Notes under the pieces: model-generated
Told to the model about the DNA's origin: nothing
The model's input: only the letters and a program-made list of their open reading frames with translations
Database searches by the model: none
Position numbers and translations under genes: made by a program
Part shown: positions 8,107 to 16,522 of the stretch, piece after piece
Layout of the letters: the number at the start of each line of letters is the position of its first letter
How positions within the stretch are numbered: position 1 is the stretch's first letter
Assembly: GCA_002393955.1 (NCBI GenBank)
Contig: DGSK01000001.1
Span: forward strand, 288,356-352,355
Length of the DNA: 64,000 bases
Direction of reading: 5' to 3'
From: Lachnospiraceae bacterium UBA4364
GTDB taxonomy: Bacteria; Bacillota; Clostridia; Lachnospirales; Lachnospiraceae

Positions 8107-10154
8107 CAGATTGAACCCTCCTGTATCATAATATCCAATGTTTTCTTTACTTCAGCAACAGCATCATCCATAGTCATATTTTCAAGCTGAGCACCTGCTA
8201 TGGTCATATGTCCTCCGCCACCAAGCCTTTCCATTATAAGCTGGACGTTTACCTCGTCAATGGATCTCGCAGAAATATAAATCTTATCCTGATAGTCAGT
8301 CATAACGAAGCTTGCCTTTATCCCGCTTATATTGAGCAGTTCGTTAGCTGACTGTGCCGCAACAACGGTAGGGCTCTTTATGCCGTCACTGGGACATGTG
8401 GATATGGCATAATACTTCTTATATACTTCAACCTTGCCGTTTGCTTCAGCCTTTGCCCTGTAATCCACAGGATCATCACGGAAAAGCTTTCGCACCAAAG
8501 TAACGTCAGCCCCGCCACGCCTTAAATATGCTGCCGCCTCAAATGTCCTTACACCGGTCTTGGCAGTAAAATTCTGCGTATCCATCACAAGTCCACTGTA
8601 AAGGCAGTCAGCAACCACTCCTTTGAATTTGACACCATCATGTATATATTGCAATATCTCTGCAACCATCTCACACGCACTGGATGCGTAAGGCTCAATA
8701 TATGCCAAAGTGGCATTCTCAATTGATTCCGTTCCCTGCCTGTGATGATCCAACACTATTATGGAACTGCATTTCTTTAACAGTTCGGGACACTCGGTAA
8801 TGCTTGGCTTGTTTACATCCACCACAACAAGTACCGCATTATCCCCCGCCATATCTATTGCCTTCTGGCCTGTTACTATGGTGCCCTCCTCATAGCCCGG
8901 ATCGTTTTTATACAGATCCACTAACGGCTGCAGAGAAGGCGTAACAGAATCAAGTACGATATGGCACTCTTTTTTCAGATTCACACATGCACACTTTATT
9001 CCAACTGTTGAGCCAAAACTATCCGCATCACCATTGCGATGCCCCATAACAAAGACCTTGTCTCTTGCGGATATTATTTCTTCCATGGCCTGTGCCTTGA
9101 CCCTGGCCTTCACCCTGGTCATGCTTTCCTTCTGCTGGCTCTTACCGCCATAATAACTGATTCCCTTACGGTTCTTAACTATAGCCTGGTCTCCGCCGCG
9201 GCCCAAAGCAAGGTCGATTGCATTTCTTGCGAACTCACAGTTCTGCGCATATGTCAGACCGTCCACACCCACGCCTATACTTAAGGTTACGGGACTGGCA
9301 GTATTTCCACTTGTCTTTTTGACATCCTCAAGCACCTGGAATCGCTCATTCTCAAGTATCTTTAGTGCACTCTTTCTGAAGATAACCAGATATTTGTCTT
9401 TTTCCGTCTTCCTGACTATTCCGTCAAGAGCCGTAAAGCTTTTCTGTATTGCGGTATCTGTATAAACAGCCAGCATGCTCCTTTTTTCCGGGTCCTGAAT
9501 ATTCTCTATGGTCTCTTCATAGTTATCGATATACGCAAGGCCTACGGCAAGTGACTGGTCATCTATTTCCTTTAAGGCCATCTTAAGGGCTGTCCTGTCG
9601 AAAAGATAGACTGCGATCAGATAACCGTCATAGTCCCTTCCGTCTTTCATATCTGCAAGCAATGCCATATCCTGCAGACTGATGCGCTTCATCCTTGCCT
9701 GAAAATCCCTGTCCCCTATGATGACATCGTGCTCAACATTTCCCTCATCGGTTGGAAACTTATCCTTTGTAAGCTCAGGGATAATATTGGAAATGGACTT
9801 TTTATAAAATTTGTCATGAGAGCCCATTGCTTCAAAAGCCCGGTTCATCCATATCACACGGCCGTTCTCATCCAGAAGTGCATGAGGCAGTTCCAGCTCT
9901 TTTAAGAGCTGTTTCTGTATCTGCCCATACTCTGTGGCAAAGCCTATAAGCTCAGCTTCAAGTGCCGGGCCGGAAAAAATCATCATGAGAATGATCGTAG
10001 CAAGATAAATGACAACAAACACCGTAAGCAATATGCCAGCATCGGTATTTAACATATATACGACCACATTTATGAGAGCCAGTGCTATCCCCAAAAGCAG
10101 CGGCATCTGAAGATATGTCTTTAGTTTTCCTTTTGTCTTTACCTTTGTCGCCAT
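8106..10154 (-). CDS. gdpP: Cyclic-di-AMP phosphodiesterase GdpP (PAS, degenerate GGDEF, DHH-DHHA1)
   Basis: GdpP hydrolyses c-di-AMP and so sets its level for osmotic and cell-wall control. Two membrane helices lie near residues 15-55, then a PAS-like domain (about 75-170), a degenerate GGDEF domain ending around RGGDQAIVKNR, the DHH domain (GHRNGDADSFGS, then VLDHHRQGTE) and a DHHA1 domain with GGGGHMTIAGA. A TTG-initiated extension to 10196 is rejected, because a consensus promoter (10162-10190) sits inside it and ends 7 nt before the ATG at 10154. No SD precedes either start. The 682-aa length is in the family range. Confidence 0.92.
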   Translation of the reverse strand: MATKVKTKGKLKTYLQMPLLLGIALALINVVVYMLNTDAGILLTVFVVIYLATIILMMIFSGPALEAELIGFATEYGQIQKQLLKELELPHALLDENGRVIWMNRAFEAMGSHDKFYKKSISNIIPELTKDKFPTDEGNVEHDVIIGDRDFQARMKRISLQDMALLADMKDGRDYDGYLIAVYLFDRTALKMALKEIDDQSLAVGLAYIDNYEETIENIQDPEKRSMLAVYTDTAIQKSFTALDGIVRKTEKDKYLVIFRKSALKILENERFQVLEDVKKTSGNTASPVTLSIGVGVDGLTYAQNCEFARNAIDLALGRGGDQAIVKNRKGISYYGGKSQQKESMTRVKARVKAQAMEEIISARDKVFVMGHRNGDADSFGSTVGIKCACVNLKKECHIVLDSVTPSLQPLVDLYKNDPGYEEGTIVTGQKAIDMAGDNAVLVVVDVNKPSITECPELLKKCSSIIVLDHHRQGTESIENATLAYIEPYASSACEMVAEILQYIHDGVKFKGVVADCLYSGLVMDTQNFTAKTGVRTFEAAAYLRRGGADVTLVRKLFRDDPVDYRAKAEANGKVEVYKKYYAISTCPSDGIKSPTVVAAQSANELLNISGIKASFVMTDYQDKIYISARSIDEVNVQLIMERLGGGGHMTIAGAQLENMTMDDAVAEVKKTLDIMIQEGSI

Positions 10155-10161
10155 AAGGTTT

Positions 10162-10190
10162 ATTTTACTAAATTTCTGTGATATTCTCAA
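10162..10190 (-). promoter_or_regulatory. Sigma-A promoter abutting the gdpP start codon
   Basis: On the minus strand TTGAGA (10190-10185) and TAAAAT (10167-10162) are 17 bp apart. Seven bases separate the -10 box from the ATG, so the transcript should start at about the A of the ATG. Confidence 0.5.
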
Positions 10191-10249
10191 CCACAAGTGT
10201 AACGCAGTTGTCAGACCGATTCCCCGCCCACGCTAAAGTCCTACTACAC

Positions 10250-10278
10250 AAAATCGCCACACTGTGATCAGTGTGGCG
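10250..10278 (-). terminator. Terminator of the rpsF-ssb-rpsR operon
   Basis: A perfect 10-bp stem CGCCACACTG/CAGTGTGGCG (10255-10278) with a 4-nt loop is followed on the minus strand by ATTTTGTG. It lies about 30 bp after the rpsR stop and upstream of the gdpP promoter. Confidence 0.7.
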
Positions 10279-10309
10279 AAAATCTCGTGAAAAACCTTTA
10301 AAAAAATAA

Positions 10310-10603
10310 TTACTCTGTTGTGTAGGGCATAAGAGCTATGTGACGAGCTCTCTTGATAGCTGTCGTAAGCTCTCTCTGATGCTTTGCACAACATCCTGTC
10401 ACGCGTCTGGGAAGGATCTTGCCACGCTCTGAAACATACTTGCGAAGCTTGTTGGTATCCTTGTAGTCGATAACAACCTCAGGATTCTCCTTGCCTTCCT
10501 TATTAACTGCTTTGCCACAGAATACGCAAACCTTTCTGCGACGATGAACACCACCCGGACGACGCTTAGGTGCGGTTCCTCTGTCTTCTTTATTAAATGC
10601 CAT
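10310..10603 (-). CDS. rpsR: 30S ribosomal protein S18
   Basis: S18 binds the platform of the 30S subunit as a heterodimer with S6. The 97-aa protein has the usual core (DYKDTNKLRKYVSERGKI, then RARHIALMPYT). It keeps cysteines C26 and C29 (CVFCGK) and C71/C72 with H75, the pattern of the zinc-binding S18 form. AGGAGG lies 7 nt before the ATG. It is the last gene of rpsF-ssb-rpsR. Confidence 0.97.
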   Translation of the reverse strand: MAFNKEDRGTAPKRRPGGVHRRRKVCVFCGKAVNKEGKENPEVVIDYKDTNKLRKYVSERGKILPRRVTGCCAKHQRELTTAIKRARHIALMPYTTE

Positions 10604-10643
10604 GATATAGCCTCCTGTTCATGTACATCGATAAAACTAAAAC

Positions 10644-11093
10644 TCAGCTAAAGGGTATCTGATCATCTATACCGCCGGGAATATTCATGAAATCCTCATC
10701 ATTATCCGGTGCTGAAGGTGCTGCAGAGCCGCCATTGTAGCTGCCGCCACCATTAGCATTCTTGCTCTCAACAAACTCATGGTTCTCAACTACCACATCA
10801 GTAGTATAAACCTTCTGTCCTTCCTTGTTGGTATAGCTTCCTGTCTGGATTCTTCCCGTAACAGCAATCTTGGTGCCTTTGCGAAGATACTTTTCAACAA
10901 ACTCTCCGGTCTTGCCGAATGCCACACAGCTGATAAAATCCGCTGTCGGCTGGTCACCGTTTGCATTGTTTCTTGAGTATCCCCTGTCTACGGCAAGAGT
11001 ATATCTTGCTATAGCCCTGGACTCACCATTTGACTGTGAATATGTAACGTTAGGATCCTTTGTCAGTCTTCCGATCAAAATAACTTTGTTCAT
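10644..11093 (-). CDS. ssb: Single-stranded DNA-binding protein
   Basis: SSB coats single-stranded DNA and recruits repair and replication partners. The N-terminal OB fold (about 1-108) starts MNKVILIGRLTKDP and includes FISCVAFGKTGEFVEKYLRKG. A Gly/Ser/Asn linker follows, and the tail ends DDQIPFS, a slightly altered form of the acidic DDDIPF tip that binds partner proteins. Length is 149 aa. It lies between rpsF and rpsR, as in Bacillus. Confidence 0.96.
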   Translation of the reverse strand: MNKVILIGRLTKDPNVTYSQSNGESRAIARYTLAVDRGYSRNNANGDQPTADFISCVAFGKTGEFVEKYLRKGTKIAVTGRIQTGSYTNKEGQKVYTTDVVVENHEFVESKNANGGGSYNGGSAAPSAPDNDEDFMNIPGGIDDQIPFS

Positions 11094-11111
11094 AATGATA
11101 TTTTCCTTTCT

Positions 11112-11408
11112 TTATGCTTCGTCAAGTCTGACGCATAAGAAACGGAGAAGATCTTCACGAAGTCTGATCCTGTTCTCAAGCTCGACCGGTGTCTCGCTGT
11201 TCTCAGACTCGAATTGGATGAATGAGTAGTAAGCTTCTTTCTGCTTCTGAATCTCATAAGCAAGCTTTCTGGGAGCCTCATCTGTCTTGACATCTGTAAC
11301 TGTGCCGCCAAATCTGACAACATACTCCTTACACTTGTCAATGACAGCAGCCCTTTCCTCTTCTCCGAGCTTAGCGCTGACTACAACGGCTAATTCGTAC
11401 TTGTTCAT
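11112..11408 (-). CDS. rpsF: 30S ribosomal protein S6
   Basis: S6 pairs with S18 on the 30S platform. The protein starts MNKYELAVVVSAKLGEEE and ends with the RLREDLLRFLCVRLDEA strand; at 98 aa it is normal. The start is the ATG at 11408, behind AGGAGGT. An in-frame ATG at 11480 would lie in the -10 box of the promoter and is rejected. First gene of the rpsF-ssb-rpsR operon, with a structured leader. Confidence 0.95.
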   Translation of the reverse strand: MNKYELAVVVSAKLGEEERAAVIDKCKEYVVRFGGTVTDVKTDEAPRKLAYEIQKQKEAYYSFIQFESENSETPVELENRIRLREDLLRFLCVRLDEA

Positions 11409-11440
11409 GCTGTCTTTACCTCCTTTTGGACTTATTGGCC

Positions 11441-11462
11441 TGTCCTTGCGGACAAGCAAGGA
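11441..11462 (-). promoter_or_regulatory. Candidate S6:S18-type autoregulatory leader of rpsF
   Basis: The leader RNA can fold in two overlapping ways: TGTCC/GGACA around a GCAA tetraloop (11441-11454), or a 7-bp TCCTTGC/GCAAGGA hairpin (11443-11462) with CC of TTGTCC in its loop. It lies 33-54 nt before the rpsF ATG. The S6:S18 complex is known to bind a CCG-containing hairpin in many rpsF leaders; the match here is by eye only. Confidence 0.4.
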
Positions 11463-11478
11463 TATTTCACGGAGTTTC

Positions 11479-11507
11479 ATAATAACATTTTATCAGGTAA
11501 TATGCAA
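11479..11507 (-). promoter_or_regulatory. Sigma-A promoter of rpsF-ssb-rpsR
   Basis: TTGCAT (11507-11502) and TATTAT (11484-11479) are separated by 17 bp on the minus strand. Transcription from about 11472 gives a 64-nt leader. Confidence 0.6.
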
Positions 11508-11533
11508 GTGGAATTTTCAGAAATTTTATTGAA

Positions 11534-12184
11534 TCACAGCAGCATCTCCAGCATATCTTCACTTTTGAAACGGTGCCCGTCCCACGCCTTACGGCATTCG
11601 TTTTTCGCTATCAGTACCAGCTCGCTAATCGCATCTTCCTTCAGTGTAAAACTGAATAAGGACTTCGACTCCGTATTCAGTATAAAATTAAGTGTGTAAC
11701 GTATTGTCTTGTCCCTGTCCTCATATCTGCGCAGATCAAACTCTCCCTGAAGCATTATGGCTTTGATCTCAAAAACACATTTTACAAGCCTTTTATCATA
11801 AGCAGGGTGTATAAGTGCACGAAGGGCTTGGTACAGCAGGATAAGCATTTCCTTTTCGTCATTATTCTCACGGGTAATATAATCCGAAACCTCCAGGAAA
11901 TACATACCATAGAGCGATGCATCGAAATCTTCCCTAAATTCTCCGAAATAATTCTTAACATTTGCCTCGGATATGGTATAAGCGCTTCTTCCTGCATAGA
12001 GCTTAAAATCCGCAAATACAAAAAGATCGGTGCATGCCTGGAAGCGGTTTCCCTGCCTGCGTGCACCGTTGGCAAATGCCGAGATCTTGCCGGTATTGCC
12101 GGTAAGTATCACGACACGTCTGTCATATTCATTTACCGGTTCACTCTTTAAGATTATCCCCGGCGCATTAAACAGTTCCGCCAT
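11534..12184 (-). CDS. recO: DNA repair protein RecO, short form without zinc finger
   Basis: RecO works with RecR to load RecA on SSB-coated gaps. The N-terminal OB fold is recognisable (GIILKSEPVNEYDRRVVILTGNTGKISAFANGARR), followed by the helical domain (YGMYFLEVSDYI, then VKCVFEIKAIMLQGEF). The C-terminal zinc-finger cysteines of E. coli/Bacillus-like RecO are absent; the protein runs straight into the last helices at 216 aa instead of about 250. It begins 4 bp after the era stop without a clear SD, so it is probably coupled to era, its usual neighbour. Confidence 0.85.
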   Translation of the reverse strand: MAELFNAPGIILKSEPVNEYDRRVVILTGNTGKISAFANGARRQGNRFQACTDLFVFADFKLYAGRSAYTISEANVKNYFGEFREDFDASLYGMYFLEVSDYITRENNDEKEMLILLYQALRALIHPAYDKRLVKCVFEIKAIMLQGEFDLRRYEDRDKTIRYTLNFILNTESKSLFSFTLKEDAISELVLIAKNECRKAWDGHRFKSEDMLEMLL

Positions 12185-12188
12185 CTAA

Positions 12189-13109
12189 CTAATCGTTTTT
12201 GAAATCATTCTTGTTGTAGCCGAAATTTGCTACAAACAGGTCGCTGTCACGCCAGTTTTCCTTTACTTTCACCCAGAGTTTCAGATTGACTTTCATTTCC
12301 AGAAGCTTTTCTATCTCCGGTCTTGCCTGCGAACCTATTGTTTTAAGCATGGCACCGTTTTTTCCGATTATGATGCCTTTATGGGAATTCTTCTCACAGA
12401 TTATCGTAGCATCGATATCACAGAGTTTCCTGCCCTCACGCGTTTTCATACTGTCAATCACTACTGCAATTCCATGCGGGATTTCTTTATCCAGAAGCCT
12501 CAGCGTTTTCTCCCTTATAAGCTCAGCGGCAATCTGTCTCACAGGCTGGTCTGTAAGCTCATCCTCATCAAAATAGTAAGGGCCCTCCGGCAGATATTCA
12601 AACACGCTTTTCATCAGGTCATCAAGGCCCTCGTTCTTAAGTGCCGACACCGGGATTATCTCATTAAAATCCAAAAGCTTTCTATATACCTCGATGACCT
12701 CCAGTAATACAGGCTTTTTCACAGTATCGATCTTATTTATGACAAGGAATACCGGAAGCTTCAGGTCTTTTATCTGACCGGCTATGTCCGCATCCCGGTC
12801 ATTAACCTGCTTGTCCGGCTCAATGAGCCACAGCACTATGTCGGCTTCTTTTATGGACCGGTTGGCAGCGGCCATCATATAGTCGCCAAGCTTATTTTTA
12901 GCCTTATGGAGTCCCGGGGTATCCACAAAGATAACCTGTCCCCGCTCATCCGTATAAACAGTCTGGATACGGTTTCTGGTGGTCTGCGGCCTTGGGGATG
13001 TGATAGCGATCTTCTGGCCGACCAGATGGTTCATCAGTGTGGATTTACCTACATTCGGCCTGCCTATCAGCACCGCAAAGCCTGATTTTTTCTCTGTATT
13101 TTCCGACAT
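12189..13109 (-). CDS. era: GTPase Era
   Basis: Era is a GTPase that binds 16S rRNA near its 3' end and assists 30S maturation. It has G1 GRPNVGKST, switch II DTPGLHKAKNKLG, G4 NKID and a C-terminal KH domain with IIGKNGAMLKTIG. The start is the ATG at 13109 behind CAGGAG; the TTG-type extension to 13142 lacks an SD. The resulting 306 aa is the usual length. It precedes recO and follows the PreP-like peptidase. Confidence 0.96.
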   Translation of the reverse strand: MSENTEKKSGFAVLIGRPNVGKSTLMNHLVGQKIAITSPRPQTTRNRIQTVYTDERGQVIFVDTPGLHKAKNKLGDYMMAAANRSIKEADIVLWLIEPDKQVNDRDADIAGQIKDLKLPVFLVINKIDTVKKPVLLEVIEVYRKLLDFNEIIPVSALKNEGLDDLMKSVFEYLPEGPYYFDEDELTDQPVRQIAAELIREKTLRLLDKEIPHGIAVVIDSMKTREGRKLCDIDATIICEKNSHKGIIIGKNGAMLKTIGSQARPEIEKLLEMKVNLKLWVKVKENWRDSDLFVANFGYNKNDFKND

Positions 13110-13171
13110 ATAATACTCCTGAATCATGGTCTTACAGAGCACGATATATATAAATATCCGCTCAGGTTCTC

Positions 13172-16093
13172 TTAATGGAACATAGCCTCTATTCTGTCAA
13201 AGCAGTCTTCTGCCTCTTTTATCCTGCCCTCATTTCCGACGACACATATAATCGGATCGGACATGACTGCCTTAACATATTCAGCCAGATGCCTTATATC
13301 CTCCGCATTTGCCTCAAGCACCAGGTCGCGTTCCTTCTGCAGTTTTGCTTTGCTGATCCCCGCAAGTTCAGAATATCTTGACCTGGCAGCGCTTGCAAAA
13401 GGAGTAAGAGGAATATCCAGACTGCTCATTGTGCCTATGATGAATTTTGTCATTTCAGCTTCATCAACGGAAAAATTCTCCACAAAATCAGCAACACTGT
13501 CAAATATTTCTATAGTCTCCTTAAGATTCGGATCCCTGTAAGAAACAAAATAGCTTTCACCTGTCCTCCTGAAAGAATTCATGCAGCCATAGGCACCGCC
13601 TTTGACACGCACATTCGTCCAAAGATAATCATATGAAAGAATTGTCCTAAGAATTCTCAATCTCGAATCATAGGGAAGCCCTGCGGTCTTAAAACTTCCG
13701 CCCTTGCATACATACTGCACCTGAGCTGAATTGCTAAGCCCCAGGTTTTCTCTCTTAAGAACTATTTCACCCCGTTCCTCACTGATCTCCCCAATAGGAA
13801 GCGCATCCGCTATCGGAGCTATCAGTCCATCAAGCGCCTTAAGCTCCTCTCTCGACCCTGTCACATCGAGTGTCAGCATATCCTTTCTGTAAGCAATGGA
13901 AAGAACCTCTTTGAGATTATTCTTTATCTCATCCCATCGTTCGTCAAAGTTTTCCTCCCAGTCTTCAAGAAGACGATAAAATTCCATGCCGCTCATCATG
14001 CTGTTCAGTCTGTCGCTTTCCGAAATACAGTCCATTATCCGGGAATATGCAACAACATGCCCCATGTAGCTCATTGCCCCCTGCATTGATGACCTGGCCT
14101 CAGCGATGATCTCTTTCACACGCTTGGGATCATCAATTACCGATCCAAGCAGCACTTCTTTTATAAGTTCCGCAGCCTTAGGCGCATTTGTCCTGAGACA
14201 CCTGACATCTACCATTGCACTCATGACATAGTCAGAGCTGTCCTCTCCTTTTATCAGGCTGTCAGTAAGGAATAACAGCCTTCCGGTATATTTATCGATC
14301 TCATATCCCAGCTGTTCGTATGAATGTGCGTTTGTATCCACGCCCTTAAGCACATTCGTAAGCAGCCCCAGATAAGGATAAAGCCTTATAGGCATCCTCT
14401 TCAGATCAAAATACATTGAAAAGTACAAGATGCCATTAGTATCTATCTCATGGAAAAGTGTCTTAATCCCATCAACCTCAGTCCATTCATTTATAAGGGG
14501 AAGGACATTTTTCCTGATATCGCTCCTCTTAAGCACAGGCAGGCACTTAAGTGCCTCTTCGGTATCAGGAGTGGCCTGATATTCCTTGAGAGACTTCGTA
14601 TCTGCTGCTATTTTTTCTCTTTCTGCTTCTGAAAGCGTATTCCTGTATGCCGCAAGCTTTTCCGCAAGCTCAGCCTCCTTCTTTGCAGTCATGCCTTTCT
14701 CCGGCTCCAGGCGCAGGACTGAGCGGTGTTCATTGTTTACAAGATACTTCTCTACGATTTTTTCAAAATAGTCGGTATCAATCTTTTTTCTGAGGAACGC
14801 AAATGTGTCCAGCTCCTCAACATGAATAAACGGAAGTCTGTCGTCGTACAGCCAGCTGTCCAGACAGGCCAGTCCAAGCAGCAGTCCCTTAGGATAATGT
14901 GCCGAATCAGCCTCCCTGTACTTGAATTCTTTTTTGTTAAGGCATGCAAGCAAGGCATTCTTATCAAAACCTTCCCTTACAACCCTTTTGAATTCTGCCT
15001 CTATTATCTCTACAAACTTATCCTCATCGGAGGGATCTGCATTTTTCGCAACTATTGAATAATAGGGCTGGCATATGCCGTTTTCGAAACTGGATGTGAT
15101 CTCGGTACCGATACCTGCGTCAACAAGATTCTTTTTGAGTCTTGATCCTTCTGTTGTAAGCGCATAGTCTATCAGCTGGAAAGCAATATACAGTTCCCTG
15201 TCCGTGCTGCTCCCAAGTACAACATTATATGAAAGATATGTAGCCTTCTCTTCCTTTTCCTCTTCGGAGATCGGATAATGCTTTACGATATGTACATGTT
15301 CCTTAAAAGCTTCCTGTATCCCGGGATGCGATGAAATCTCTATCCTTTCGTATCTGCCAAGGTATTCCCCGTCCAGCCATTCGAGGCGTTCATTCCAGTC
15401 CGCATTACCGTAAAGATAAATATATGAATTAACCGGATGGTAATATGCACCATGAAACTTCAGGAAATTCTCATATGTAAGGTCAGGAATAAAATCAGGA
15501 TCACCGCCGCTCTCCACGCCGTATGCAGTATCCGGGAAAAGTGAGTTCATTATCTCCCTGGAAAGTACATCATCAGGTGCGGAAAAAGCTCCCTTCATTT
15601 CGTTGTAAACAACACCGTTCAACGTAAGTTCAGAGTCCTTATCTTCCATTTCATAATGCCATCCCTCCTGGCGGAATATCTTTTCCTCGGAATAGATATT
15701 AGGATGAAGCACCGCATCCATATATACATGCATAAGGTTCTTAAAATCCTGATCATTGCAGGATGCGACAGGATATACGGTCTTATCCGGGTATGTCATG
15801 GCATTAAGAAAAGTATTAAGCGAGCCTTTAGCCAGTTCCACAAAAGGATCCTTTACAGGAAAAGCCTCCGAGCCACAGAGAACCGAATGCTCCAGGATAT
15901 GCGCCACACCGGTAGAATCCTTGGGCGGAGTCCTGAAACCGATGTAGAACACCTTATTCTCCTCATCGTTATCGAGCAGTGCAATTCTTGCGCCACTCTT
16001 TATATGCTCCATAAGATAAGCCTCACTCTTAAGATCCTCGCTATAGTGATGCTCTACTATTCTGTATGCTTTTAGATTTTCTTTATTGAACAT
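13172..16093 (-). CDS. PreP-like M16C zinc metallopeptidase (insulinase family)
   Basis: The 973-aa protein has the inverted zinc motif HILEH (residues 65-69) in GVAHILEHSVLCGSEAFPVKD and the later VVYNEMKG Glu that completes the metal site. It has the four-domain M16C layout (PF00675/PF05193 plus M16C-associated), like presequence protease PreP and bacterial homologues that degrade free peptides in a closed chamber. No signal peptide is visible, so it is likely cytoplasmic. The ATG at 16093 is chosen because GGAGGGT lies just before it; the upstream ATG at 16111 has none. It lies upstream of era in the same direction. Confidence 0.9.
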   Translation of the reverse strand: MFNKENLKAYRIVEHHYSEDLKSEAYLMEHIKSGARIALLDNDEENKVFYIGFRTPPKDSTGVAHILEHSVLCGSEAFPVKDPFVELAKGSLNTFLNAMTYPDKTVYPVASCNDQDFKNLMHVYMDAVLHPNIYSEEKIFRQEGWHYEMEDKDSELTLNGVVYNEMKGAFSAPDDVLSREIMNSLFPDTAYGVESGGDPDFIPDLTYENFLKFHGAYYHPVNSYIYLYGNADWNERLEWLDGEYLGRYERIEISSHPGIQEAFKEHVHIVKHYPISEEEKEEKATYLSYNVVLGSSTDRELYIAFQLIDYALTTEGSRLKKNLVDAGIGTEITSSFENGICQPYYSIVAKNADPSDEDKFVEIIEAEFKRVVREGFDKNALLACLNKKEFKYREADSAHYPKGLLLGLACLDSWLYDDRLPFIHVEELDTFAFLRKKIDTDYFEKIVEKYLVNNEHRSVLRLEPEKGMTAKKEAELAEKLAAYRNTLSEAEREKIAADTKSLKEYQATPDTEEALKCLPVLKRSDIRKNVLPLINEWTEVDGIKTLFHEIDTNGILYFSMYFDLKRMPIRLYPYLGLLTNVLKGVDTNAHSYEQLGYEIDKYTGRLLFLTDSLIKGEDSSDYVMSAMVDVRCLRTNAPKAAELIKEVLLGSVIDDPKRVKEIIAEARSSMQGAMSYMGHVVAYSRIMDCISESDRLNSMMSGMEFYRLLEDWEENFDERWDEIKNNLKEVLSIAYRKDMLTLDVTGSREELKALDGLIAPIADALPIGEISEERGEIVLKRENLGLSNSAQVQYVCKGGSFKTAGLPYDSRLRILRTILSYDYLWTNVRVKGGAYGCMNSFRRTGESYFVSYRDPNLKETIEIFDSVADFVENFSVDEAEMTKFIIGTMSSLDIPLTPFASAARSRYSELAGISKAKLQKERDLVLEANAEDIRHLAEYVKAVMSDPIICVVGNEGRIKEAEDCFDRIEAMFH

Positions 16094-16129
16094 AGACCCT
16101 CCTTGAAACAATACTTTTTGCTTGAATAT

Positions 16130-16522
16130 CTACAATTTAAAGCCCATAAGCGCCAGATTGGAAAATGCTATTTCCTGAACCACGATCCTGTCTTTAGATA
16201 CCTCATCCAGCTCCGTAAGTTCGTTTAATCGGAAATCTTTTGTCTTATAGCTGTCCCCGTCAGGAACACAGCACCTTATTTTTATCTTAAGGTTCTCATA
16301 TATACGATAATTCTTATCTTCCCTGCTCATATGGAGTATATGATCACCTATCATCATATCCGGATCCGCATAAGGAAGTATAAGCCTGTCGATAATGGTC
16401 TGGAACTTAAAAGGCGCCCTTTCCGCCGCCATGATCTCCGAGTAAGTATACCTTGCCCCGATCATGGTCTTTGAGAATTCCTGAAGTATATATTTATAAT
16501 CGTTCTCTCCGAATTCCATCAT
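16130..16522 (-). CDS. Conserved-looking protein of unknown function, coupled to the sigma-like gene
   Basis: No family is recognised for this 130-aa protein. It is soluble, mixed alpha/beta in look, with no signal peptide, membrane segment or cysteine metal motif (one Cys pair, IRCCV). It begins inside the stop of the sigma-like gene (ATGA overlap), so the two are translationally coupled and probably act together. The only hint is a YTYSEIMAAERAPFKFQTIIDRLI segment that reads like a helical adaptor region. Function unknown. Confidence 0.7.
   Translation of the reverse strand: MMEFGENDYKYILQEFSKTMIGARYTYSEIMAAERAPFKFQTIIDRLILPYADPDMMIGDHILHMSREDKNYRIYENLKIKIRCCVPDGDSYKTKDFRLNELTELDEVSKDRIVVQEIAFSNLALMGFKL

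Noticed and set aside
10155..10196. TTG-initiated 14-residue extension of GdpP
   Set aside because: No SD, and it contains the -35 and -10 boxes of the gdpP promoter.
11409..11480. ATG-initiated 24-residue extension of S6
   Set aside because: The ATG lies inside the -10 box, and a perfect SD precedes the internal ATG that matches the S6 family start.
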